DNA of 64,000 nt from Beroe forskalii (lineage: Eukaryota; Ctenophora; Nuda; Beroida; Beroidae), in assembly GCA_011033025.1 (NCBI GenBank), contig WFMF01000282.1:62001-126000 (forward strand). Reading direction: 5' to 3'. Positions 14,501-26,500 of the stretch are shown here, one piece after another. The first letter of the stretch is position 1. Every line of letters starts with the position of its first letter. The position numbers and the translations under genes are program-made. Below the pieces are notes generated by a model. The model was given only the letters and a program-made list of their open reading frames with translations, made no database searches and was not told the DNA's origin.

Positions 14501-17500
14501 TGGAAATGTAAGCAAATCACAGTTATTGAATGCTTATGTGCCCACAACCGTGCCTCATCATTATAAACCATTGAATGCTCATTTTACCCTATTTCAGTTG
14601 GTTGTGCACGGCGTTGAGCCTGCAGAAGGCCCCTACGTTCTGCAAATCGTCTCCAAAACCACGCACACCATCACAGTACGATGGCCCAGGCCTGAAAGCA
14701 GTAGGGACCTGGATTATACGGTGGAGGTAGTGAATACGGAGTTTGCTGAAGATTTGGAACCGTAAGTTGGTTGTAATGCTTATCACCACTCACTAAATCA
14801 CTTGGGGCTCCTTCATTCACTCACTCACTTGCTCGCTCACTCCCTCCCTCACTCACCCACTCACTCAGTCACTCACTTAGAAATTGAATCAGTCAAGTCA
14901 GTGATGTCACTCTCACTGAATCACTGATTCACTCTTTCAAGTGTTGTTTTCACTCCTTGAAGCAATCAACCCAACTAATTGTACAATTGTACTTGTACAA
15001 TGTACTTGTACAATGTACTTGTACATGTTCAATGTACAATGTACAATACTTGTACAATGTGCTTGTACAATGTACTTGTACAATATACTTGTACAATGTA
15101 CAATGTAAAATGTACTTGAACAATGTACTTTAAGTAAACCTTATTGCAAGAAATAAAGGTTACCCTTTACACTAAGGCCTGAAAAGGGCCTAATTTCATC
15201 TACTAATGATGATTACAGTATCTGCGACAAAATAAAAGTAGCTAATGATTTTAATAAACAAATCTGATTTAATAAACTGACATCGGGAATATATTGGAAT
15301 TCTCTCCGTCATCAACCTCAAATTTGGTTGTTTAAAATAGTGTTGTAAAGTTTAAAACACGTTTTAAACTTTACAACACTATTTTAAACAATCAAATTTG
15401 AGGTTGATGATGGAGTAGAATTCCGAACTTAATCCCGATGTCAGTTTATTAAATCAGTATTATTTATTAAAATCAGCTTCTTATATTTTGTCGCAGAGAC
15501 TATAATCATCGATAATCAGTATCAGTAGGTATGCGACTAATAAACAATGATCCGATCATTCAGTTAAGAAAAATTCATCTACTAGCTTAGTGACATACAA
15601 TATTATGTTCATTTTTCTGTACAGGCATCAATTCCTGCACTAAGGGTACCTATTTTAATTGCAGGTTGACTGTTCATTTTTCTGTACAGGCATCAATTCC
15701 TTCACAAAGGGTGTACCTATTTTAATTGCAGGTTGACTGTAACAGGTGTAGACAATGCCATTATCAGACCACTGAGCCCTGGAGTACGGTACAGCATCAG
15801 AGTCACATCTGAGGGTAGTTTCTGACTTGTCTAGCACATGCCAGTAAAAAGAAAAAAAAAAGGGGTCCGTTTATTTTTCATCTGCACCTTTTCATTTGAT
15901 TGTTGCAATTTATGAGACATATTTATCACAGGAAAATAGACAGTTTCTATCGAGTCGAACTGGGGTCACTTGATTTGGACGATTTCACAATTCCCACATG
16001 ACTGCTGCATCATCAATCACTATTTAATAAATCAATCACTTTTCGCAGGGTAGTTTGGTGGCGGATGGCAAGTTAGTAAGGACGATGTCAATCAGAACAG
16101 CTGCTCAGGTGGACATCAAGTGCACACCAAGTGCTACTGTTATCGACTGTCTCTGGGAAAACCCCGACCTCAAGACCATCAACGGGGCTGAGCTTTGTGT
16201 GAGTAGTTACCCATAGTGTGATCGTCTTGGTATTGACCAATCAGCGCGTGAGTTCGTGGTCAACTCGCACGCTGATTGGTTAATGGCAAAGGAACCCGCG
16301 GGTAAGCTTATACGCTGCCTATGTTACAATATCAGATCTATAGTAACCTTAGCAATTATGTGATACTTCACTTACAGTGGTACACTCCGCCCTCGCATGG
16401 TTCGCGCGTTTTTTGCACTCAAAGTGAGAAAGAACTAATTATAATCCATATCTCCCTCAGACTACCAGGTGACGATCTCGACTAAAAGCAGGATAGCCCC
16501 GGTGGCTACGAACACTACGCAAGTGAAGTCCTTCAAGAAACCCTCGCATGTCAACCAGATCAGTCTCACTAACCTCCTTCCCTACACCTTGTATCACCTG
16601 CTGGTGGTACCTTGCAACGAACAGGTTACTAGCCAATCAGTGAGCGGGTTGACCGGCAACCCCACGCTGATTGGTCAACGTAATGAAGATTTTCTAGCAT
16701 AACCTGGCTTTGTGAGGAGCGACGAAATTATTTTATTGTGTCTACCTATTTGTAAATGTTATTTTTCCGCCCTTAAAAGAGAAAAACGGGTTTTTTTGGT
16801 CAATCAAAAACCTTTGAACTCACATTTCTTCTTTTCTACCAGGGCTGCTCCGAGAACCAGAACCAAACCACAGAAATCCACACCAAAGAAGAGATACCAG
16901 GTAATCTATTAGCTTTAGAGTCGCTTTAATCAGCACACGAGTTGACTGAAAACGTGCACGCTGATTGGTCAATGTTGAGAAGATTTTGATTTTTGGGGTA
17001 CTATGGGTATTGGGCACGCTACTCAGCCAATACGTCATCGATAATAACGTTTAACTCTGCTAGTGCTAAGTTGGATTATTGATTTCGGGAAGAATGAAAA
17101 AAAGAATTTCAGATATAAACTGTAAGTATATACGCGATGTTATGCGTGATTTATTTGCACATTGGCTGGTTAGCATAACTAGGGAAACCCTTATTCAAGA
17201 GAAACCCAAAACTTATAAGGCAAAGCTTTTATCCATAATGCAACGTCCTTATCCACACGGGCTTTGCTTTATGCCTCAACACTATCTCCGATAAAACAGG
17301 AGCAGTCAGATACCATATCCACTCAGCTTCGCCTCGAAGAATATCCCAAACTCCACACCTCTATAGTATCTAGTAACAATATAATATTTACTAGCACATT
17401 ATCCCTATCTCCAATAAAACAGGAGCAGTGAGATTCCGCGTGGAGCCCCACACCTCCCACCTCTCAATAGCCGTGTCCATGTTATACCCGCCCATATTAC

Positions 17501-20500
17501 CCGGCCAACTCCGCACTGAAGTAGTCCTCTTTGAGGAGAAAGAGGAGAAACCTGTGCCCCAGGTGTGCCCAGGTTGTGCCCCAGGTGTGCCCAGGTTGTG
17601 TCCCAGGTTGTGCCCCAGGTTGTGCCCCAGGTGCTTGTATCCTTAGTGTGCCCGAGATGTGCCCCAGAGCACATTATTATCTCACTACTATCTCACAGGA
17701 GCAGTGAGATTCCGCGTGGAGCCCCACACCTCCCACCTCTCAATAGCCGTGTCCATGCTCTACCCTCCCATATTACCCGGCCAACTCCGCACTGAAGTAG
17801 TCCTCTTTGAGGAGAAATAGGAGAAACCTGTGCCCCAGGTGTGCCCAGGTTGTGCCCCAGGTGTGCCTAGGTTGTGCCCCAGGTGCTTTAATCCTTAGTG
17901 TTCCTGAGATGTGCCCCAGGGCACATTATCTCACTATTATCTCACAGGAGCAGTGAGATTCCGCGTGGAGCCCCACACCTCCCACCTCTCAATAGCCGTG
18001 TCCATGTTGTACCCGCCCATATTACCCGGCCAACTCCGCACTGAAGTAGTCCTCTTTGAGGAGAAATAGGAGAAACCTGTGCTCCAGGTGTGCCCAGATT
18101 GTGCCCAGGTTGTGCCCCAGGTGTGCCCCAGGTTGTGCCCCAGGTGTGCCCAGGTTGTGCCCCAGGTGTGCCCAGGTTGTGCCCCAGGTTGTGCCCAGGT
18201 TGTGCCCCAGGTGCTTTAATCCTTAGTGTGCCCGAGATGTGCCCCAGGGCACATTATCTCACTACTATCTCACAGGAGCAGTGAGATTCCGCGTGGAGCC
18301 CCACACCTCCCACCTCTCAATAGCCGTGTCCATGCTGTACCCGCCCATATTACCCGGCCAACTCCGCACTGAAGTAGTCCTCTTTGAGGAGAAAGAGGAG
18401 AAACCTGTGCCCCAGGTGTGCCCAGGTTGTGCCCCAGGTGCTTTAATCCTTAGTGTTCCTGTGCCCGTTATCACATTATCTCCCTACTATCTCACAGGAG
18501 CAGTGAGATTCCGCGTGGAGCCCCACACTTCCCACCTCTCAATAGCAGTGTCCATGCTGTACCCGCCCATATTACCCGGCCAACTCCGCACTGAAGTAAT
18601 CCTCTTTGAGGAGAAATAGGAGAAACCTGTGCCCCAGGTGTGCCCAGGTTGTGCCCAGGTTGTGCCCCAGGTGTGCCCAGGTTGTGCCCCAGGTGCTTTA
18701 ATCCTTAGTGTGCCCGAGATGTGCCCCAGGGCACATTATCTCACTACTATCTCACAGGAGCAGTGAGATTCCGCGTGGAGCCCCACACCTCCCACCTCTC
18801 AATAGCCGTGTCCATGCTCTACCCTCCCATATTACCCGGCCAACTCCGCACTGAAGTAGTCCTTTTGAGGAGAAATAGAGAAACCTGTGCCCTGTGTGCC
18901 AGGTGTGCCCAGGTGTGCCCCAGTAGTGTGCCGAGATGTGCCCCACATTATCTCACTACTATCTCACAGGAGCAGTGAGATTCCGCGTGGAGCCCCACAC
19001 CTCCACCTCTCAATAGCCGTGTCCATGCTCTACCCTCCCATATTACTTAGTGTAGTCCTTTTGAGCCTGTGCCCCCAGGTGTGCCCAGGTTGTGCCCCAG
19101 GTGTGCCCGAGATGTGCCCCAGGTGCTTTAATCCTTAGTGTGCCCGAGATGTGCCCCAGGGCACATTATCTCACTACTATCTCACAGGAGCAGTGAGATT
19201 CCGCGTGGAGCCCCACACCTCCCACCTCTCAATAGCCGTGTCCATGTTGTACCCGCCCATATTACCCGGCCAACTCCGCACTGAAGTAGTCCTCTTTGAG
19301 GAGAAAGAGATAAAGTCAATGTGGTTAGTTTATAGTTCAGCCGATGACATTGCTTCTATGAATAAAAGCTGTACAATTTATCATCCTTTTTTTGATCGTA
19401 TCGTGCCAAGAAATTGATTAAATATATTCATATTGTTTCTCTTCTTCTTGAAATTAATGTATTACGTTATTTTCAGGGCTCGCGGTAAAAAGCCCTGTGG
19501 TCAAGTGCACGGAGCGTACCCTCATGCTAACAATAACTCTACCGCTGCGAATCATACAACAGGAGTCAAGTTAGTAATTTCAGTCAACTTAGTAACCTTT
19601 AAGTCAAGTTAGTAACCTGATTAGTCAAGTTAGTCATGCTAGTAACCTTAGTCAAGTTAGTAAGCTTAGTCAACTCAGTAACCTTTAGTCAAGTTAGTAA
19701 CTTGAGTCAAGTTAGTAACTTGAGTCAAGTTAGTAACTTGAGTCAAGTTAGTAACCTTAATAGTCAAGTTAGTAGCCTTAGTCAAGTTAGTAACTTGAGT
19801 CAAGTTAGTAACTTGAGTCAAGTTAGTAACCTTAATAGTCAAGTTAGTAGCCTTAGTCAAGTTAGTAACTTGAGTCAAGTTAGTAACCTTAATAGTCAAG
19901 TTAGTAGCCTTAGTCTAGTGAGTAATCTTAGTCACCTTAGTAACCTTAGTCAAGTTAGTAACCTTAATCAAGTTAGTTATCATTATAACTTTAGTCAATT
20001 TAGAAACAATAGTAACCAAGGTTAGTATACAACATGTAACCCTGGGAAATAATTCTAACAGGTGAAATAATTCTACACCCATGGGAATAACCATGTAACC
20101 CAATGCTCTTGGTTACTATAATAGATCACCTACTAATAAACAATTTCTTTTTCTTGTAATTAATAAGAAATAATGATGGATGCATCTCGTGAGGGAATTT
20201 AACACATTTTTTGGCGTATAAATAAGAAATCCCTTGATCGTTTCATTGTTTGGATGATCGTGCAATAAGCGGTAACTTGTAAGTTAAATTGAATTTGTAA
20301 ATGAATGTTGTTTTTTCACACTAATAAAGTCAATTAAAACTTAATCAATTTGAAGTATTTGAAATTGAAGCTTAATGATAAATTTAAGTAGTTTTTGACA
20401 GGTTTACATCCAAGCGGGTACGTATAAACCTTTCTATTTTCTAAAGTTATTAAACAAGTTTGATACACTTGCAAAAAATCAATGGATAATCATAATCCCT

Positions 20501-23500
20501 TTTGATTTTAAGTTTTTGAACAGTGTAAATCACGCGTCCCTATATAATTCAGAGAGCCCAATTAGAAAATGAAGTAGGTTCTAATATTACGGCATGAGTC
20601 AGCATTGCATGCAGAGCTAGGGTCACAGTGGCGTGTCGAACTTATACGTGCGTGGCTTTCTCGTGTGCGGCTCACTGCCTGTGATAGCCAGTGAGCCGCG
20701 CACGATTACGCCGCGCATGAAAAAGCCGCGCACGTTTGAATTCGACGCGCCCCTGTTACGCCGCGCATTGTCACGCCGCGCGTTGTCTCACTGCTTAAAA
20801 CTTTTAACGTCTTTTAAGTTAAAAGACGTTGACAGTCATGGGGTAGTCCGCTGTGTACACCGTTCCATTGCTGTGGATAACGCCGATCCACTTCCCTGCC
20901 CGACCCGGCGGTGTTCGGCCTCTTGGTGTTGCGATATTCCAGCTTATCGACTGCTTCTTTTCGTTGAACTTGACCCTCACGCATTTGCCGAAGACTTCAT
21001 TATGGTATCTGCAGATTTTACTGATATCCACGTAGTCCCTGCTAACAGGAGAAGCACTTTCGTGAATCACGTTGAATAGTACTTGACACTGTGTAGCTGT
21101 TGGTCTGCAGCGTCTTGTGCTCCTTATCGGAAGTAGGACGATTGGATCTTCTAGCGCTTCTGATAAGGATTTGATTTATGCGACGAAAAGTTTACAAATT
21201 ACGATGCAAATTACAAAACGTTTTCAAATAAAGTTATCACTATGAGGATTGAGGGTACTCTAAGTTTACACTTCAGTTTACCATAAGTTTACCAAGATTA
21301 TTATTTTTTATAGTGTGGTAAATTTACGAGTAAAGTGAAGGATTAACTGGTGGTAAGCTTATGGTGTAAACTGATGGTTAACTGACGTACTAAACTGATG
21401 GCAAACGATAGCAGATGACAAAATTGATAAAATCTCTAAAATTCTTGTTTTATATTTTTTATACTTTAAATTAAAATTTTTAAATTAAAATTTTTAAATT
21501 AAAATTTTTGATTCTCATTTCATTATAATAAAATGAAATTCAAAGTACTTGATTTTTGACCGACCTGAGAAGCTCAACAAGAGTAGGATAGGAAGCAGGA
21601 TCACGGCTATCCAGTGATTAGCCATCTTGCTTCTGTATAATCTACGACGAAAATATAAACCATTTAAGGGGGGTTCATCTCTCATATTTTGAAAAAAAAG
21701 AATTTGAGATGCGTGTTACACTTTCTTGATTCCATGGGACCAATGTTTCTCAAGTGAGGCCTCGGAGCAAAAATGGTTCCAACAATCGAAATTTTAATGA
21801 AATGAGACAGGGCTAGCTTTTGGTTACATTCGATTCGTCTCGACGAGCTAATCATTTCAGTGATTCTTAGTGTTGATGAGTTGTACCTTACGAGGAAAAG
21901 AAACGGATGCCCAAAACCTAATTTTATCTTATCTCTTTCTTAATAAGCTCTTACTATCACATAAGGAAGGTGGACAAGGAAAAGTAAGGTGGACAAGGAA
22001 TAGTAAGGTTTAACCGAGAGGTGAGTTGGTATGCGCAGTTGTTGTTTAGACTAGCAGAGACTCATAACATTGAGAAATAGATCATGTGTGTTGCTGTAGA
22101 CCAAACCTATAGATGTGTTATTCGAGTAGTGATTTCAACGTACCGAGCTGTTGCTTTGGGAATCGGTAAAAGATTCAAATAAATCACAAATTGATGATGA
22201 AGCAGGTTAGTATGTAGGTTGATTTTAAAAATTGGTAAATTGAGGATTTATCGGCATTTATACCTGTATTAATTTCTTTCATTAGTACAATATTATTACT
22301 TTATTAGGCAATCTGTTATCAAAATACAGTGAACACCTTAAACATATTTAAGTTACAGCCCCTTTTAACATATTACTTGATTCGAAATCCCTTGTTAATG
22401 TTTAGTAGGGAGGTTAAAAGAAAGTATCACGGTCAAAAATCGATTTTTCCCGAAATATTTCTTATGGAGTAAATTTCGGGCCAAAAATTTTTCTGAGAGT
22501 TCAAAAAACAATCCCTTGTTAATGTTCAGCTGAGAAATGGTGAAATCAGCGCCATTGCATGCAACCTGATCATGATAAGTTCCATTCGTCTTCCTTAACA
22601 TTTTCCACCACAAGATTTTGGGTTCAAAATTGACCTTTTGAATTTTGCCAAAGGAATGCAGGATCATAACAAATGTAATTTCCCTCCGAACTCCGCAGAT
22701 GCATCCATTCTTATAATTATTTTTAATTTTTGACATTTCTCCGATATTCGCAGGCCTCGGCAAGTGTTTGACAAGTCAGAATTCATGATCGGTGGTTTGA
22801 AACAGTCTACGACGTACTACATGCGGTTCCAGTGGACTACCAAGGCTGGAAGTGGACCTCTCAGTAACTGCTTCAAGCTAAAGATAGGCAGGTAAGCGAA
22901 GGTATATTTGCTTGTTCGCCGACTTTGAAATTAAGTTCACGAAGCGGACACGTATTTTACGATTCGATCATTAAATAATACTGTTACTACACACTATTTC
23001 GGTGTGGATTTTCCATATTCCACTCGACTTCTCCTCGAGGAATATCTCCAAATCCGCGCCTAGATAGTGTGTTGTAACAATATATTATGCACAGCGCCAC
23101 AACACGGCTCCTTTTGACCAGATCAGCTCGCAGCAGAATGAAAATCCTGCGCGTTAATCATGGCTGATAATTAACGTCGTTTTTGGTCTTATATGAACTT
23201 TTTAGCCATGAAATCATAAAGCATGAACCAGTTAAGGATACGATAACGCATCTGGTACCCGTGTAAGACTTAGATACGCTGTAATTACAGGAAACTTCTA
23301 TTGCGACTTAATTCTCACTATTAATTACGTTAATGTAACTCAACAATGTTATATTCACTGAGTGATCCATTTAATTTAAATTCCGTGAAAAATGAGGCGG
23401 GCTGGAACTGTGTAATTTGAGCACACGGCGTTATAGCTATATATAGCTATATGAATGCCGTTGTTCATTATTAAATTCGCAGTTCGCAGAAATAAAACTC

Positions 23501-26500
23501 TTACTAGTTTTTATTATTAAAAGGTTAAAGAACATTAATTTAGGTAGTAGATGGGAATGCCGGGTTCCCTCACTCATCACATGCATGTTTATGCAGGCTG
23601 ATAATTCAAATTCTACTCACCAATTATTAATTTTAAACAAGAGGCATCATTCAGATGCGTATGAAAATCGGCTTCTCCTCCTCAAATATGTACTAATCTC
23701 AGTGCTGCCTTACAACTATCAAAAATATGGGCGGTGTATTAGCTGCCAATCCTCTCAAAACGCGTTGAGGTTAGGCCTCTAAGAACTTAAGAATGTCACC
23801 TGCTTGTGTCACCAGTAATTGGCACCTGGTATTGCACCTGTTATGGCACCTTACAGTGGCATCTGCTAGTGGCACCTTACAGTGGCATCTGCTAGTGGCA
23901 CCTTACAGTGGCATCTGAAAGTGGCATCTGTAAGTGGCACCTGTCAGTGGCACCTCTTAACGTACCTCTTGTTTCAGGTACATCAACGTACCGAACCTTC
24001 TGATCGGGTGCGGAGTAACGCTTTTCGTGATAATCGTATTTACTGGCTTCTACTTCTACGTTAACAGGTAACTGCTCTCTTCACTGTAATTGCGTAATTA
24101 GGAGTAATGAAGAGTAATTATGATACCTGATGCAGTAAGCTGAATAACTGCGTATATGTGCGTGAAGGAATGTGACCAGTAGAGCAGTGCTCTGTGCTCA
24201 TTAAAATTGGGGAATGAATGTTCCGTCCCTAACCCCCTCCAATTCACCACTCAACAACGTTTTAGTTTACACAGTAGTAGTGTATTTGTACTTGTGTAGT
24301 TGTTTATCCATAGTAACTGACCGTTAAATGACCGTAACCGACCATAAAGTAACCTGTAACTGACCGTAAAGTGACCGTAAAATAACTTGAAACCGACCTG
24401 TTTCCGTTCACAGGTAGTTTAACAATTACCAATTTACTTTGATAATTTTAATATCGTCGAGTCTTCTGATTCACTTCAAATGTCAAAGTTCATCAAAAGA
24501 GCATAAGTAGATTCTGCGTGAGATACAATAGATCAGTAGGTACAACATGGTAGAACTTTGGTATCTAATGTACCTCTTAGTGGACATCAAATCCAATAAC
24601 TCTATTAAAATCTTGATATACATCTCGAACTTTTGGTCAACTCACTACCTTCGAAACATCATATTTATAAGGTCCCTCAAGCATAACGATGTGTAATACG
24701 TAATAGGGGATTAGGGGCCCTTTCCACGATCTAATGGTATTGTTACATTGCTCCCGAGGGTACTATATCACGCTCAGAATAAATAGGCCAATGAAATGAT
24801 GTCATTAACATTGCGCGCGCAGCCAAATTGTTGAAAATAAACCGCCTATTTTCCGTGCGCGGCACATTTCAATATGTGTAATGTGTGCTGATGGATTCAT
24901 TGAATAAGGAGACCAATAAAGACTCACAGCTTACCAATTTGTGTTAAAAGAGTAGGAAATAATATAGCGCCAAAACCATCATTTCTGCCTTATTCTCATT
25001 ATTCTTTTTAATACGAAAATTATGCTAAATACCATATTCGTGATGGCTAAGTACATAGCTTTAAAAAATATAACCGTTGGCGAATTTTCTTTCCATAGAA
25101 TTTATGTCGATAGTAATACCTTGTATGTTCCATGAATAATTTTACTGCCGTATTTCTGGAGAACTGTTTGAAATAGGAGAATTTTTGTGGGGAGTACGTG
25201 AATCTACGGATAGTTTTGAAGAAGAAATGCCTTATCTCATTACCAGTAAACGGTGTCAAAGTTAACAGTTTTGATTCTTCGAAAGTTGGTCAAGTCCGCC
25301 GCTTTATGTTACAAAGCCCTAAGAATATAGAACCCTCTGACGTTTTCATGCGGGTCTATAACATATTATAGACACTTGCCTGATCGAGTCCATATTGGTT
25401 TAGACCCTCGCACTACGGGCTCGGGCCAACACCGCATACATCCCTCGGGCTAAATAAACCCGATAGGCGCGTGTCTAAGTATTTTATAGGGCTAAATGCA
25501 CACTGTGATCGAACAGAAACTCTAGACCAGATTTAAACTAGTTTAACAGGTTTCTGTTCACCAGACTTCAAGAAAATTGATGTGGATGCAAAATTAGGAG
25601 TTGGAAACTGACGTTAGACGTACAGCGTTTTCTGTGGCAACTTCAAAACTATTGCTTTTACGGGAGTTAGAGAAGTTCAAAACCATTGCAAAATGGTGGT
25701 TCGACAGTCTGGTGTCCATTTTACATCATGTTGTATTTTATTCTATTTATTGAAGCTCATGTCTTCAATTTATTGAGGTGTGAAATTATTAAGCGAACAG
25801 ACCAAGTATATTGCACGTGCAATAAATTGCGCGTCTTATACATTGTATTCAACTCATCTCCATGTATATATCATTTCTACGCGCAATGCTCTGATCTGAA
25901 GACACATCGACTATTTGTGAGTTTGTGTGGTTGTTGATACACATTAACGACCGCTCACGAGAAATAGGCGAGTAAGATGACGTCATTATCACATCTCAAC
26001 ATAGTGAGTTGATGACGAGTTTGTGGTTGTTTATAGACAGGAGTGAGTGAGTCCCCCTTTTAAATGTTAGCACTGTCACTACCGCATTAGGTATAACTGA
26101 TATATACAAGAGCCATGACAAGTCAGCCACCTGCTGTTTGTCGTACGTACATACCAACTTTACTACCCGCGTACGAGAAATATAATGGCGGTTTGACGTT
26201 ACTAACTTACTATGTTGTGGTATGATAATGACGTCATTCTAACCGCCTATTTATCGTGCGCGGGGTTTAGTGTATATTTATATATTTTGTGTGGAGCCCC
26301 CATTTTAGCTTTTAGAGCGAGTCCTTTCAATAGAGGCATTGTAAGGGAACGACCACTCAATGTTACAGCAATATGTTGAATAGCAGCATCTGACATCAAT
26401 GTGACACCACTGCTATACCAGTGTGACAACACTACTGTATAAGTTTGACAACACTGATGTACCTTTGTGACAACACTGCTGCACCAGCGTGACACCACTG

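Larger units (their letters stand above)
17299..19320 (+). repeat. Tandem array of eight exon-bearing units (212-328 bp) with nested 11-12 bp repeats
   Basis: Eight units each carry an acceptor (acag before gagcagtgagattccgcg) and an FN3 exon beginning AVRFRVEPHTSHLSIAVSML. Exon starts are 17423, 17699, 17948, 18276, 18498, 18758, 18970 and 19188; a degenerate stub is at about 17297. Spacers are variable runs of gtgccccaggtgtgcccagg. Copies at 17423, 18276 and 19188 read on through EEKE. Those at 17699, 17948 and 18498 read EEK then TAG, 18758 has a frameshift, and 18970 has a one-base loss and a larger deletion. Only the last copy has a donor that fits exon 19 simply. Confidence 0.95.

Noticed and set aside
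17405-19417. Short frames on both strands with CPGCAPGVPRLCPR-type repeats
   Set aside because: Readings of the nested VNTR spacer, not conserved proteins; only the FN3 part of each unit looks coding.
19636-20025. Frame of SQVSNLSQVSNL repeats and its minus-strand shadow
   Set aside because: Translation of the 14-17 bp intronic minisatellite.
20633-21079. 148-codon + frame
   Set aside because: Starts in a palindromic gcgcggcg cluster, has no domain, and lies in an intron of the Ig/FN3 gene with no fitting splice phase.
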